Virus record (IMG/VR): IMGVR_UViG_3300034220_000043
Coordinates: 1-54,188 of that record
DNA from: a virus
DNA: 54,188 bases
Direction: 5' to 3' (one strand)
A program made the position numbers and the translations under genes. Below, one piece after another: positions 22,992 to 31,917 of this stretch; within the stretch, counting starts at the first letter, position 1; every line of letters begins with the position of its first letter. The notes below the pieces were generated by a model. It saw nothing but the letters and a program-made list of their open reading frames with translations. It made no database searches and had not been told where the DNA came from.

Positions 22992-23039
22992 GCACCGGCG
23001 GGCCCCGAGGGGGCGTGGGCGGTCGAAGCCCGCCGGTGC
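22992..23039 (-). terminator. Hairpin after the capsid-region gene
   Basis: GCACCGGCGGGC (22992-23003) pairs perfectly with 23028-23039 (12 bp). It lies just past the stop of the gene at 23043-23498, in one of the few gaps of the late operon; a smaller hairpin (GCCCGC/GCGGGC) follows at 22962-22976. Probably modulates expression after the abundant head proteins. Confidence 0.6.
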
Positions 23040-23042
23040 GGA

Positions 23043-23498
23043 TCAGGCCGCGACCACGGAGGCGCCGTTGTCGAGCGGCACGTAGGTGATGACCCAGGTG
23101 ATCGCGCCGTCGGAGCCGGCCGAGACCTGCTCGAGCGAGCCCGCGGTCAGCACGATCGGCTGCTTGATCGTCGGCACCGCGCCGGGGCCGGTGAGGATGG
23201 AGTCCCCGACCAGGCCCTGGAAGCCCAGCAGGTTGCCCGCCGGGGTGTCGGTGGTGCCGATGTCGGTCGCGGCGCACAGGTCCCGCGTCGTCCCGACGGT
23301 GGGGTTGTGCTGCAGCTTGTAGCTGTTCGCCACCGTGATCGCCGTGGTGACCTCGCCGACGATGCTGGTGATGGCGACCTTGCCGCCGGCCACGGTGAAC
23401 AGCGCCGAGGTGGCGGCCGACAGGGTGCCGGTGGCCTTCTCCACGCGGGTGCCCAGCGCGAGCGCCCGCACCTGGTCACCCTGGACGAGGGTGCTCAC
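23043..23498 (-). CDS. Head structural protein (hypothetical, beta-rich)
   Basis: 151 residues from GTG 23498 (GTGA overlap). Beta-strand pattern with TSIVGEVTTAITVANSYKL, LCAATDIGTTDTPAGNLLGF and AITWVITYVPLDNGASVV. The two genes after the capsid gene in this phage class often encode head decoration or stabilising proteins; this fits by position and size. A hairpin follows its stop. Confidence 0.5.
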   Translation of the reverse strand: MSTLVQGDQVRALALGTRVEKATGTLSAATSALFTVAGGKVAITSIVGEVTTAITVANSYKLQHNPTVGTTRDLCAATDIGTTDTPAGNLLGFQGLVGDSILTGPGAVPTIKQPIVLTAGSLEQVSAGSDGAITWVITYVPLDNGASVVAA

Positions 23499-23917
23499 GC
23501 GATCACCGAGGCCAGGCTGGCCGGGGTGGCCTGGTACTTGAGGTCGTGGAGGAGCGCCAGGACGGTGCCCGTCGAGGTGCTGGTGCACTTCACGTAGGCG
23601 TGGCCGTCGGGCAGCTGCTCGGCCCGGATGGTGATGGTCGCGACCTTCGAGTCGGCGGTCACGGCGGTCGCCGCCGCGGCCTGCGAGGTCGTCGACCAGG
23701 CGCCGCCCGCGGCCGCGGCGGTGTTGAACTTCGTGACCTTGGTCAGGTTCGCCGCGCCGGTGCCGGCCGCGTCCTGCGCGGAGGCCACGGTGAAGGTGTC
23801 GCCGGCGCCCAGCTGGCCGACGAACGTGACGGCGCCGGCCTCACGCAGCGAGACGTACACGCCGTCGGCGGTGTGCACGAGGTTGAAGAGACGGCCGATC
23901 GGGTCGCCTGCGGACAT
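23495..23917 (-). CDS. Head decoration-like protein (hypothetical)
   Basis: 140 residues. Starts GDPIGRLFNLVHTADGVYVS and continues as Ala/Thr-rich beta segments (VGQLGAGDTFTVASAQDA, KVATITIRAEQLPDGHAYV). It directly follows the major capsid gene after a terminator-like hairpin and is coupled to the next head gene. Candidate decoration protein by position. Confidence 0.5.
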   Translation of the reverse strand: MSAGDPIGRLFNLVHTADGVYVSLREAGAVTFVGQLGAGDTFTVASAQDAAGTGAANLTKVTKFNTAAAAGGAWSTTSQAAAATAVTADSKVATITIRAEQLPDGHAYVKCTSTSTGTVLALLHDLKYQATPASLASVIA

Positions 23918-23970
23918 GTTCTGCTCCGATCTCCCGCCCGGGTTTCACGACGGGCGGGGCGGGGAGGGCA

Positions 23971-24002
23971 GGGCGGGCCGGGTGTTGAGGACCGGCCCGC
24001 CC
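23971..24002 (-). terminator. Hairpin after the major capsid gene
   Basis: GGGCGGGCCGG (23971-23981) pairs with CCGGCCCGCCC (23992-24002) over a 10-base loop: a perfect 11-bp stem in the 97-bp gap after the capsid stop. It may protect or partly terminate the capsid message. Confidence 0.7.
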
Positions 24003-24014
24003 GTGGGGGTTGGG

Positions 24015-25349
24015 TCAGGCCCGGGTCGCGAGCTGCACGAAGGGCGACAGCGTGCCGGCGCCCTTGTTCGGGGTGATCGCGTTCTTGATCCACGGCCGGC
24101 CGTCGACGCGCTCGATGATCCGGTAGGCCGTCGAGTCGACGTTGAACTTGAAGTGCTCGCTGGTCATCGCCGTCATCGACTGCCGGTCACCGATGAGGTA
24201 GTAGCCCAGGTCGACGAAGTTGATGTCGCCCGCGAGGCCGAGGGTCTCGGCCTTCTCGGTGAAGATGACCGGCCGGCCGAGGATGGTCATGGGCGGGCCG
24301 TCGACGCCCGAGCCCAGCCACACCGCGGAGCCGCCGGTGCCGACGCTCAGCGCCATCGTGGCGAGCTCGGGGAAGGTGTCGATGTTGGCGATCCACACCG
24401 CGTTGGCCAGCGCGGACGGCAGCATCCGCGCGTACATCTTGACGATGTTCTCCCAGACGATGGAGCCCGCCGCCTGGCCGGCCTCCTTCGCCACGGCGAC
24501 CCGCGCGGTGTTGCCCGCGTTGAGGAAGCCCAGGGGCTCACCGACGCCCGAGCCGCGCATGAACGCGACGTCCTCGAACCAGGCGAGCGCCTCGGGGAAC
24601 AGCTGGTCGACGAACGCGCTGACGCTGACCGCGGAGTCGGCGAGCAGCTCGTTGGGGATCTCGGCGTAGCCGGTGAGCTTCTGCGCGTCCAGGGTGACCG
24701 ACCCGAACTTCGCCGAGCTGGCGACCAGCGCGGCGGCCTCCTCGGTCCAGTAGCCCACGACGCCGCCGTAGACGCTGGAGGCGTTGGACTGGGCGTCGAT
24801 CATCGGGAACTTGATCCGCGGCGTCGCCATCGGGATGACCCGCGCGCGGGGCCGCACGATCGCGGACTCGAGCGCGACGCGCAGCAGCTCGGCCCGGAAC
24901 TCCTCCGGCACCAGGAAGCCACCCTCGGAGGGGATCGTGGTGCTGTAGTCGTTGCGGATCTGGCCGAGGCGCTCGGCGGCCGGCCGGTCGCCCTTGCGCT
25001 CGTCGAACAGCGCCTTGAGCAGGTCGCCGGTCGACTCGAACTTGCCGTCGAGCTGGGCGCCCGGGGCGTGCCGGTTGTGGTGCTGGCCGCGGTTGCGCGC
25101 GACGGGGGAGTCCGGGCGCAGGTCGGGCCGGTTGGTGACCGGCTGGTCCTTGAGGAACTCGGCGAGGGTGGCCTGCACCTGCTCCTGCACCTGCAGGCCG
25201 AGTGCGGCGTCCTTCTCGGCGACGGCGGTGGCGTAGTTCTTCACGAACTCGCCGAGGTCACCTCCGTCGAAGATCGCCTTGAGCTTGCCGTCGTCGCCGA
25301 GCATCTCCTCGAGCTCGGCGGCGGACGTGGGGATGACCGTGCTCGTCAT
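24015..25349 (-). CDS. Major capsid protein, HK97 fold
   Basis: 444 residues from ATG 25349. The first ~105 residues are helical and charged (SAAELEEMLGDDGKLKAIF, QVQEQVQATLAEFLKDQ), likely the delta scaffold domain removed by the protease. The HK97-type core follows with TTIPSEGGFLVPEEFRAELL, LTGYAEIPNELLADSAV, FEDVAFMRGSGVGEPLGFLN, DTFPELATM and LGRPVIFTEKAE. The gene sits directly after the ClpP-like protease and is coupled to it by ATGA, the canonical order. Confidence 0.92.
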   Translation of the reverse strand: MTSTVIPTSAAELEEMLGDDGKLKAIFDGGDLGEFVKNYATAVAEKDAALGLQVQEQVQATLAEFLKDQPVTNRPDLRPDSPVARNRGQHHNRHAPGAQLDGKFESTGDLLKALFDERKGDRPAAERLGQIRNDYSTTIPSEGGFLVPEEFRAELLRVALESAIVRPRARVIPMATPRIKFPMIDAQSNASSVYGGVVGYWTEEAAALVASSAKFGSVTLDAQKLTGYAEIPNELLADSAVSVSAFVDQLFPEALAWFEDVAFMRGSGVGEPLGFLNAGNTARVAVAKEAGQAAGSIVWENIVKMYARMLPSALANAVWIANIDTFPELATMALSVGTGGSAVWLGSGVDGPPMTILGRPVIFTEKAETLGLAGDINFVDLGYYLIGDRQSMTAMTSEHFKFNVDSTAYRIIERVDGRPWIKNAITPNKGAGTLSPFVQLATRA

Positions 25350-26170
25350 CGTGTCGCCTCTCGGATGGCCGAGCGAAGGAGCTCGGGGTCGAACGGCGCC
25401 GCGGGGAGGGGCGGTGCCGGTGGTGCGGGGAGCGCAGCCGTGGGGAGCGCGGCTGCGGGTGCTGCGTCCTCGACCGGCGGAGCGCCGGCGTCGGGGGTCG
25501 GGGTGGGCTCGGCCGGCTGCTCGACCGGGCCCGGCGCCAGGCGCGCGGCCACGGGCTCGGCCGGGACGCGGGCAGGCAGCTGGGCGACCTCGTCGGCGAG
25601 CCCAGCCGCGACGGCCTGAGCGGCCGTGTACCAGGTTTCCTCGGCGACAGCGGCCCGCCAGGTGGCGACGTCGCCGCCGGCGCGCTGCGCGTACATGGCG
25701 GCAACGTCGTCGTTGGTCTGGTCGAGCATCGCGGCGGTGCGCCGCATGTCGCCGGCGGTGCCCCAGGCGATCGAGCTGGCCTCGTGGATCATCAGCTGCG
25801 ACCCGGCGCCCATGACGATCCGGTCGCCGCCCATCGCGACCACCGACGCGGCGCTGGCAGCGAGGCCGTCGACGCAGATGGTCACGGTGGCCGGATGCCG
25901 GGCGAGCATGCCGGCGATGGCGACGCCCTCGAAGTAGTCCCCGCCCGGGCTGTTGAGCCGCACGGTGATGGCCTGCACGTTGCCGAGCTCGGCCAACGCG
26001 GCGGCGACGTCCTGCGCGGACACGCCCCAGCAGTCGCCCCAGGAGTCGATGACGTCGTAGATGAGGATCTCGCCGGCGCCGGTGGTGGGGGCGAGCGCGC
26101 GGACGCCCTCGCGGACCTGCGCCGGAACGAGGTTCGTCCAGCGGCTGCGCGGGATGCGGGTGTCGGTCAT
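25346..26170 (-). CDS. ClpP-like head maturation protease
   Basis: 274 residues from ATG 26170. The S14 domain (about 35-190) shows AITVRLNSPGGDYFEGVAIAG, the serine nucleophile in VDGLAASAASVVAM and the histidine in MIHEASSIAWG. A Pro/Ala-rich tail of about 80 residues follows. It should cleave the N-terminal delta region of the capsid protein during head assembly. Portal-side and capsid-side neighbours confirm the role. Confidence 0.88.
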   Translation of the reverse strand: MTDTRIPRSRWTNLVPAQVREGVRALAPTTGAGEILIYDVIDSWGDCWGVSAQDVAAALAELGNVQAITVRLNSPGGDYFEGVAIAGMLARHPATVTICVDGLAASAASVVAMGGDRIVMGAGSQLMIHEASSIAWGTAGDMRRTAAMLDQTNDDVAAMYAQRAGGDVATWRAAVAEETWYTAAQAVAAGLADEVAQLPARVPAEPVAARLAPGPVEQPAEPTPTPDAGAPPVEDAAPAAALPTAALPAPPAPPLPAAPFDPELLRSAIREATR

Positions 26171-26532
26171 CAGACCCGCTCCGGCCAGTGCCAGGTGCCG
26201 CCGCGGTGGTGGTCCTCGGTCCAGCCGCAGCCGCAGTAGCGCAGCGGGTCGCCGTGGTCGGACAGGGTCGGGCAGTCCGGCGCGCCCGACGCGCCCTTCC
26301 CCTCGTCGTGCTCGGCCCGCTTGAAGAACAAGCCGGTCGGGTTGAGTACGCACAGCCCCACCACCGGGACGGCGGAGTCGTGCTCGCGCTGCTGCTCGGT
26401 GACGTCCGGGAGCAGGCCCGGCCCGACCTCGGTGATGATCGCGGCTCGGCACTGCGAGGTGTACTCGCCGCCTGGGGTGCCGTAGCTGACGTAGTGCACG
26501 ATGCGGCCGACGCTCGGCACGGGGTTGGTCAC
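26170..26532 (-). CDS. Conserved phage protein with Cys/His-rich C-terminus
   Basis: 120 residues from GTG 26532. The first half (VGRIVHYVSYGTPGGEYTSQCRAAIITEV) looks like a small beta barrel. The end, DPLRYCGCGWTEDHHRGGTWHW, could bind metal. Proteins with this opening are frequent in actinophages. Function unknown; coupled on both sides. Confidence 0.55.
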   Translation of the reverse strand: MTNPVPSVGRIVHYVSYGTPGGEYTSQCRAAIITEVGPGLLPDVTEQQREHDSAVPVVGLCVLNPTGLFFKRAEHDEGKGASGAPDCPTLSDHGDPLRYCGCGWTEDHHRGGTWHWPERV

Positions 26533-26699
26533 TGGCTCTCGCCCTTCTTCACCACGTCGCGGATCCACTTCGGGAGCGCCGCGTACGTGTCGTGGGGTTG
26601 CGCCTCCTCGGCCAGCCGGAACCGGTCGTCCAGGCTCAGGTCGTCGGGGGGCAGCGCGTGCAGGGCGGCCGCGATGCGGTGCGACAGCTCGGGGGTCAT
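26529..26699 (-). CDS. Small helical protein between portal and protease genes
   Basis: 56 residues from ATG 26699, which overlaps the portal-gene stop (ATGA); its own stop overlaps the next GTG. Helical and charged: ELSHRIAAALHALPPDDLSL, then LPKWIRDVVKKGESQ. Support comes from the coupling and normal composition. Function unknown. Confidence 0.5.
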   Translation of the reverse strand: MTPELSHRIAAALHALPPDDLSLDDRFRLAEEAQPHDTYAALPKWIRDVVKKGESQ

Positions 26700-29578
26700 G
26701 GCGCCTCCACCACGAGCGCGCCGCGGTTGAGCACCACGTAGTAGCGCTCGCTCTCACCGGGGTCAGGGGTCATGACCAGAGCGTCGTAGCCCAGCGCGGC
26801 GGCGAGCCGGCCCGGGTCGCCGAACGCCTTGCCGAAGTCGCCGCTCTGTAGCCGCTCGTCGGCCGCGGCGATCTCGCGCAGGTCGGACAGGCTGATGACC
26901 CGGGCGTCGGGGCGCAGCGCCATCCGCATGACGACCCCGTCCTCGTCCGCGCCGCGCCAGCCCCGGCCGGCGGCGTAGCCCTCGGCGGCGCTCTCGTCGG
27001 TCGTCGTGTAGGTGCCGTTGCCGTAGGTGCCGAGCCCGGTGAACAGGCGGCCGGTGCGGAACTCCCGCGCCCACTGCTCGGCCTGGCTGCCCGCGATGCC
27101 GCGGTAGACCTCGACGTGGTCGTCGCTCAACGCGGCGAACGCGGCGGCGCTGAGCACCGTGGGCAGCGCGTCGAAGTCCTGGCTGCTCAGGATGCGGGCG
27201 AGGATGGCGTCGTGGTCGTCGGGCTGGTCGATGTCGGCGAGAGCGGCGACCTCGTCGGCCCAGTCATCGAGGGTGGTGCGCGGGCCGGGCGGCGAGGCGG
27301 GCCGGGCGGGCGCCGGCGGGGTGGTGGTCTCCGGGCGCCACACCCCGGTCACAGTCCCGCGGCAGCGCTCGCGGCCGTCGCAGTCCACGTAGCCGCCGAT
27401 CGCGGTGTAGAGCTTGTCGTAGGGGCCCAGGTCGTCGGTGGTGCACACGAACCGGCCGTCGATGGCGCGGCACCGCGGGCAGGTGTTGCCGTCGAGGGTC
27501 TCGTCGGCGTAGATGGACCCGCTCGGGCCGCTGGCCATCGTGTCGATGCGCGCCCGGTTCTGGGCGCCGGTGAGCACCCCGCCGAGCTTGGTGTCCTCGC
27601 GTGCGGTGCTCGCCTCGGTCAGCGTGGCCTCGACCTGGCCGGCCACCTCGGCCCCGCCGCCGCCGTTGTAGTTCACCCGCATCGCCTCGGTGCCGGCGGT
27701 GAGCGCCTGCGCGGCGGCCATCAGCGCGGCGAGGGTGGCGGCCACGTCGTCGTCCGGCACGGGCGCGGTGGTGGCGCTGACGCGGCCGGGCAGGGCCAGG
27801 CTGACGCCCTGGGCGGCGGCCTCGCGCTTCACCTGGGCGGCGGCGTCCCCGGCGATGGCGCGCATGGCCTCGACAATGCGGGCCTGCGCGGGCGCGGGAT
27901 CGACGGCCAGGGCGGCGAGGGCGGGCAGGTCGTTGTCGTCGATCGCGGCGGCGATCTGGCGGCGCAGGTCGGCGCGCCAGTCGGCGCGGACGTCGGCCAT
28001 GCGGTCGAGCAGCTGCGCGAGGCGGCGCTCGTAGGCGGCCTGCACGGGCGCCAGGTCGACGTCGGGCGCGCCTTCGGCGCGCAGCGGGGCGCGCGGCACG
28101 TCGTGGTGGACGCAGGCGACGCCGTGCCCGCCCGTGCAGTCCCAGCCCTCGGCGTCGGGGTGCCGGTTGGTGGTGCCCGTGCCCGGCTCTCGCCCGCCCG
28201 TCGAGGGGTCGGAGGCAGGTGGCGTGCCGGGCACGGGCGGCTCGGGGGCTGCCGCGGAGGCGGCCGGGGCCGGCAGCGAGACAGCGGCCCAGTCGATGTT
28301 CGGGTAGAGCACCGGCAGGAGCCGGTCACCGAGGGCGGCCGGCGCCGACTGCAGCAGCTGCAGCAGCTCGGTGCGCTGGGGGTCGCTGGCCTCACCGGAT
28401 CCGAAGCGCATCTCGGGCAGGCCGTAGGCGGCGCGCACGTCGTCGGCGTTGAACCCGGCGCGGATCAGCTCGGCGGCCGCCCGGACGACGGAGTCCCGCT
28501 CGGCGTTGGCGGCCTCCTCGTCGCTCGCCACGGGGCTCTCGTAGTCGAACTCGACGCCCTTGCCAGTGGCCCCGAACATGGGCAGGAGGCGCGTGTTGAG
28601 GGCCTGGCGCCAGCGCTCGAGCCGGGGCACCGTCAGCAGCTTGGCGAACTGGGCGTCGGCGGCCTTGGCGGCGGCGAAGTTGACGCCGTCGGTGACGCCG
28701 AGGGTGGCCCGGCTCATGCCGTAGGCCTCCATCAGCACGTCGCGGGAGACGTTGCGGAGCTCGGCGAACTGCATGTCACGCTGCGTGTACTTGCGGTCGA
28801 CCCACTTCGCGCCGTGCTCGATGACCGCGACCCGGTGGGCGTTGGACACGCCGCGATGCTGCTCGGCCCAGCGCCGTGTGAACTGCTCCCACTCGTCGTC
28901 GTCGAGGTTGTTCTCCAGCTCGATGACGCCGCCCGGCTCGGCGCTGTTGCGGAAGAACGCCGCGTTCCACGCCGCCGCCGCGGTGCTGGCCTCCAGCTCG
29001 ACGAGGATGGCCTGCACCGGCCCCATGCCCCGGTACGGGTCCTCCGGGTTGGGCATCTTGATCTGGATGACCTCGTCGGCGGCGAGGGGGATCTTGTCGC
29101 CGTCGGGGGTCTTGTAGGTCCAGCCCAGCAGGAACTCGGTGGGGTGCTTGACCGGCTCCATGCGGTCGGGCCGGACGGGCCAGAGCTCGACGGGGATGTT
29201 GCCCTTGCGCACGACCACCAGCAGCGTCTCGCCGGCGAGGTCGACGTGCTGCTGCCCGATCTCGATGAGGTCGGCCTGGGTCATGAACGGGTTCGGGTTC
29301 TCCCACAGCGTCAGCGCGGCGTGCACGGTGACGCGCTCACGCTCCGTGTCGGAGGTGGCCTTGCCCGGCTTCGCCTTGCGGTAGAGGCCCCAGTCGGGGG
29401 CGGCCGTCGCCGTCGAGGTGCGGTTGACGATGGCGAACAGGGTGCCGACGCGGCCCATCTGCGCGAGCGGCCCGGACCCGCCGCCCGCGCTGCCGCCGAA
29501 CCCGGTGCCGGAGCGGCGCGGGCTGTACGGGACGGGCGCCTCGGCGCGGGGGCGCAGCACGGGGGACAGGAGGCTCAC
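26696..29578 (-). CDS. Portal - MuF - ADP-ribosyltransferase-like fusion protein
   Basis: 960 residues, about twice a normal portal. Residues about 30-430 are portal (HAALTLWENPNPFMTQADL, LWPVRPDRMEPV, EVIQIKMPNPEDPYRGMGPV, AAFFRNSAEPGGVIEL). About 500-755 are MuF-like minor head, with QNRARIDTM and a metal site CPRCRAIDGRF with further Cys. About 815-960 carry VEVYRGIAG, GLGTYGNGTYTTTDES and YYVVLNRGALVV, the R/STS-type layout of ADP-ribosyltransferase-like toxins. MuF proteins with C-terminal toxins are known in temperate phages; such a toxin could be packaged with the head and delivered. Having all three in one chain is unusual. GTG start overlaps the upstream stop. Confidence 0.8.
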   Translation of the reverse strand: MSLLSPVLRPRAEAPVPYSPRRSGTGFGGSAGGGSGPLAQMGRVGTLFAIVNRTSTATAAPDWGLYRKAKPGKATSDTERERVTVHAALTLWENPNPFMTQADLIEIGQQHVDLAGETLLVVVRKGNIPVELWPVRPDRMEPVKHPTEFLLGWTYKTPDGDKIPLAADEVIQIKMPNPEDPYRGMGPVQAILVELEASTAAAAWNAAFFRNSAEPGGVIELENNLDDDEWEQFTRRWAEQHRGVSNAHRVAVIEHGAKWVDRKYTQRDMQFAELRNVSRDVLMEAYGMSRATLGVTDGVNFAAAKAADAQFAKLLTVPRLERWRQALNTRLLPMFGATGKGVEFDYESPVASDEEAANAERDSVVRAAAELIRAGFNADDVRAAYGLPEMRFGSGEASDPQRTELLQLLQSAPAALGDRLLPVLYPNIDWAAVSLPAPAASAAAPEPPVPGTPPASDPSTGGREPGTGTTNRHPDAEGWDCTGGHGVACVHHDVPRAPLRAEGAPDVDLAPVQAAYERRLAQLLDRMADVRADWRADLRRQIAAAIDDNDLPALAALAVDPAPAQARIVEAMRAIAGDAAAQVKREAAAQGVSLALPGRVSATTAPVPDDDVAATLAALMAAAQALTAGTEAMRVNYNGGGGAEVAGQVEATLTEASTAREDTKLGGVLTGAQNRARIDTMASGPSGSIYADETLDGNTCPRCRAIDGRFVCTTDDLGPYDKLYTAIGGYVDCDGRERCRGTVTGVWRPETTTPPAPARPASPPGPRTTLDDWADEVAALADIDQPDDHDAILARILSSQDFDALPTVLSAAAFAALSDDHVEVYRGIAGSQAEQWAREFRTGRLFTGLGTYGNGTYTTTDESAAEGYAAGRGWRGADEDGVVMRMALRPDARVISLSDLREIAAADERLQSGDFGKAFGDPGRLAAALGYDALVMTPDPGESERYYVVLNRGALVVEAP

Positions 29579-29769
29579 CCTCGGTCACCGGCCCTGGCGG
29601 CCAGCACCAGCAGCGCCACCCCGAGGGCAGCCAGGCCGGCGTGCCACAGCCAGGCGGCGGCCACGAGAGCGGCCAGCCCGGCGACGTCGGCCGCGGCGCG
29701 CAGGCCCGGCTCGGTGACGCGGGCGAGCAGCGCGGTGAGGACGGCGCGGTTGGTGCTGCGGTCGCTCAT
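29575..29769 (-). CDS. Small membrane protein
   Basis: 64 residues from ATG 29769 (ATGA overlap). A basic N-terminus (DRSTNRAVLTALLARV) precedes two hydrophobic stretches (AGLAALVAAAWLW, AALGVALLVLAARA), probably a membrane hairpin. It lies between terminase-side small genes and the portal. Function unknown. Confidence 0.5.
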   Translation of the reverse strand: MSDRSTNRAVLTALLARVTEPGLRAAADVAGLAALVAAAWLWHAGLAALGVALLVLAARAGDRG

Positions 29770-29990
29770 CGCTTCCACCGCTCGTCGGACCACATGCCGT
29801 CGGCGAGGTCGGCCTGATCGATCCGATGCAGGACCGGCGGGGTCGCGCCGTCACGCACCAGCCACAGCGGCACGGGCCGGGCGGGCGTGAGGTGCCGGGC
29901 GGCACGGACGAGGGCAGACGCGGCGTCGAGCGCGGCCGTGGCGGCGATCGTGCGCAGGGCCTGGCCGGCGTCGTGCAGCAGCTCGTTCAC
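29766..29990 (-). CDS. Small hypothetical protein
   Basis: 74 residues from GTG 29990 (GTGA overlap). An N-terminal Ala-rich helix (GQALRTIAATAALDAASALV) is followed by a short beta part (PLWLVRDGATPPVLHRID). Coupled on both sides within the late operon. Not recognised. Confidence 0.5.
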   Translation of the reverse strand: MNELLHDAGQALRTIAATAALDAASALVRAARHLTPARPVPLWLVRDGATPPVLHRIDQADLADGMWSDERWKR

Positions 29991-30319
29991 GAGGTCACCC
30001 CCCGCGGCGAGGTGGGGTGCGTCAGCTCGGCGGGCGCGGTCTGGTGGGCGACGAACGCCACGCCGTCGACGTCGGGCTCGCACCACCCGTCACGCAGCGT
30101 CGTGCTGGGGATCCAGCGGGCGGGGAGGAGGCCGCAGCTGGCGGTGATCGGGTGCCGGTCCTGGTGCGGCTGTGTGTCCCACCAGGCCGCGTGCTCGGTG
30201 CAGCTCATGGTCACGCTGTCCACCGCCCACACGTGCACGGTGGCGGGCGCGCCGCAGTAGCGGACGGCGGTGCCAAAGAGGCAGCGCTGCACCACGGCCA
30301 GCTCGTTCGCGACGCTCAT
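29987..30319 (-). CDS. Small Cys/His protein after terminase
   Basis: 110 residues from ATG 30319. CLFGTAVRYCGAPATVHVW and VTMSCTEHAAWWD give a possible zinc site (Cys, Cys, Cys, His). The C-terminal half is a mixed segment (GVAFVAHQTAPAE). Small zinc proteins next to terminase are common in actinophages and may help packaging, but no function is known. Confidence 0.5.
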   Translation of the reverse strand: MSVANELAVVQRCLFGTAVRYCGAPATVHVWAVDSVTMSCTEHAAWWDTQPHQDRHPITASCGLLPARWIPSTTLRDGWCEPDVDGVAFVAHQTAPAELTHPTSPRGVTS

Positions 30320-31917
30320 CCGAGCCACCGCATCCGCGGCCGGGCGTCCCGGTCCAGCCCGCAGGCGTGCACCATCGCGTCGACCCGGTCGGGGCTGTCC
30401 TGGCCGGGCTGCCAAGTGGAGGCCTGGTGCTCGAGCTGGGGGTGCCGGCCGACCATGACGGCGCGGCCGGTCTCGAACAGGGGCGCGGCCCACTGCATCC
30501 GCGTCTCCTTCGACCCCTTCGCCGTGATGGTCCGCAGCCGGGGGCCGCTGGTGCCGATGCCGACGATGGCCTGGGCGTCGGCGGGGGTGAGCTCGGCGAG
30601 CTGGGCGGTGATGAGGGCCCGGCGCTCGGCGGGGTCGTCCGGGCGGCTGAGCCGGTCCAGGGCGCCCGCCGGGCCGCGGCCGTGCACCAGGGCGAGGGCC
30701 TGCTGGTGCAGCTCGGCCCAGGCCTCCCGGATGCGGGCCGGCAGCTGCGACAGCGACTGCTCGTAGGCCAGCGTGGGGGCGTCGCGGCGCACGCAGACGA
30801 GCAGCGCGGTGCGCGCCCAGCGAGCCACGGTCATCGGGGCGGACAGGTCGTCGAGGATGAACACCCGGCCGTCGGGGTGCTGGGCGGCGACGATGATGCC
30901 CGCCTCGTCCCCGGAGCCCTCGTTGTCGGCGGGGTCGACGACCACGACGGGGGGCAGGCAGCCGGCCGGGGCGGCGTCGAGGCGCCAGGTGTCGAACCAG
31001 GCGCCTCGGAACACGCCGCCCTCGACGGGGGCGGGCTGGCCCTGGTACAGCGCGGCGAAGGTGCGCTCGCCGACGGCGGCCCGCTTGCCTTCCCAGTCGG
31101 CGACGGTGCGACCTCGGGCGGAGACCAGCCACTCGCCGGGCCGGCGGCCGAGCGCGTCGGGCTCGATGCCCTTCTCGGCGTTCGGGGCCATGGCCAGGGC
31201 GGGGATATTGAGCACCGGCCAGCCCTCGGCGATGCGGCGGCCGGCGAGGTCGTCCTCGTGCCAGCGGGTCTGGACGACGATGACGGGTGCGCCGGGGGCG
31301 AGGCGGGTCAGCGCGACCGAGCTCCACCAGTCGTGCAGGTTCTCCCGCACGGTGGTCGAGTCGGCGTCCTGCTGGTTGCGGATCGGGTCGTCGATGATCA
31401 GCAGGTCAGCGGGCCGGCCGGTCAGCGCGCCGCCGACGCCGGTGGTGACCATGCCGCCGCTGTGCTCGGCGAGCTCCCAGTCCGACGCGTCGGCGTGGCC
31501 GCGGTCGAGCGCCAGGCCGTACGGGGCGCCGTGGGTGAGCACGAGGGACCGCACGACCCGGCCGGAGGTGCGGGCCAGGGAGGCGGCGTAGGACGCGTAC
31601 ACGACCCGGCGGTCGGGGTCCTCGGCGAGCAGCCACAGCCCGAGCCAGCGCAGCAGGGTGGTCTTCATCTCCTGCGGCGGGACCGAGACGACAAGGCGCC
31701 CGTCACGCTGCGCGACCGTCTCGCGGAGGCGGGCGGCGACGAGGTCGACGGCCTGCGTGCGGACGAACGTCGGGTCGAACCGGGCGGCCAGGTGGGCCGG
31801 GGTCGGGCACTGCTCGATCAGCCGGCTGCGCGCCTGGGCCAGCTCGTCACGCTGGCGGGCGCCGGCGTCGTGGCCGTCGAGGAGGTCGGCGGCACGCTCG
31901 AGGAAGGCGATGCTCAC
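30316..31917 (-). CDS. terL: Terminase large subunit
   Basis: 533 residues from GTG 31917 (GTGA overlap). The ATPase has a Walker A-like VPPQEMKTTLLRW near 80-92 and Walker B DLLIIDDPI near 170, then VIVVQTRWHEDDLAGRRI (coupling motif). The nuclease half shows PPVVVVDPADNEGSGDEAG and DRVDAMVHACG. It docks on the portal, cuts concatemers and pumps DNA into the head. The upstream small-subunit-like gene and downstream portal are in the expected order. Confidence 0.9.
   Translation of the reverse strand: MSIAFLERAADLLDGHDAGARQRDELAQARSRLIEQCPTPAHLAARFDPTFVRTQAVDLVAARLRETVAQRDGRLVVSVPPQEMKTTLLRWLGLWLLAEDPDRRVVYASYAASLARTSGRVVRSLVLTHGAPYGLALDRGHADASDWELAEHSGGMVTTGVGGALTGRPADLLIIDDPIRNQQDADSTTVRENLHDWWSSVALTRLAPGAPVIVVQTRWHEDDLAGRRIAEGWPVLNIPALAMAPNAEKGIEPDALGRRPGEWLVSARGRTVADWEGKRAAVGERTFAALYQGQPAPVEGGVFRGAWFDTWRLDAAPAGCLPPVVVVDPADNEGSGDEAGIIVAAQHPDGRVFILDDLSAPMTVARWARTALLVCVRRDAPTLAYEQSLSQLPARIREAWAELHQQALALVHGRGPAGALDRLSRPDDPAERRALITAQLAELTPADAQAIVGIGTSGPRLRTITAKGSKETRMQWAAPLFETGRAVMVGRHPQLEHQASTWQPGQDSPDRVDAMVHACGLDRDARPRMRWLG

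Noticed and set aside
27116-29890. Plus-strand open frame of over 900 codons opposite the portal gene
   Set aside because: Composition is that of antisense G+C-rich shadow; the portal/MuF/ART signals are on the minus strand.
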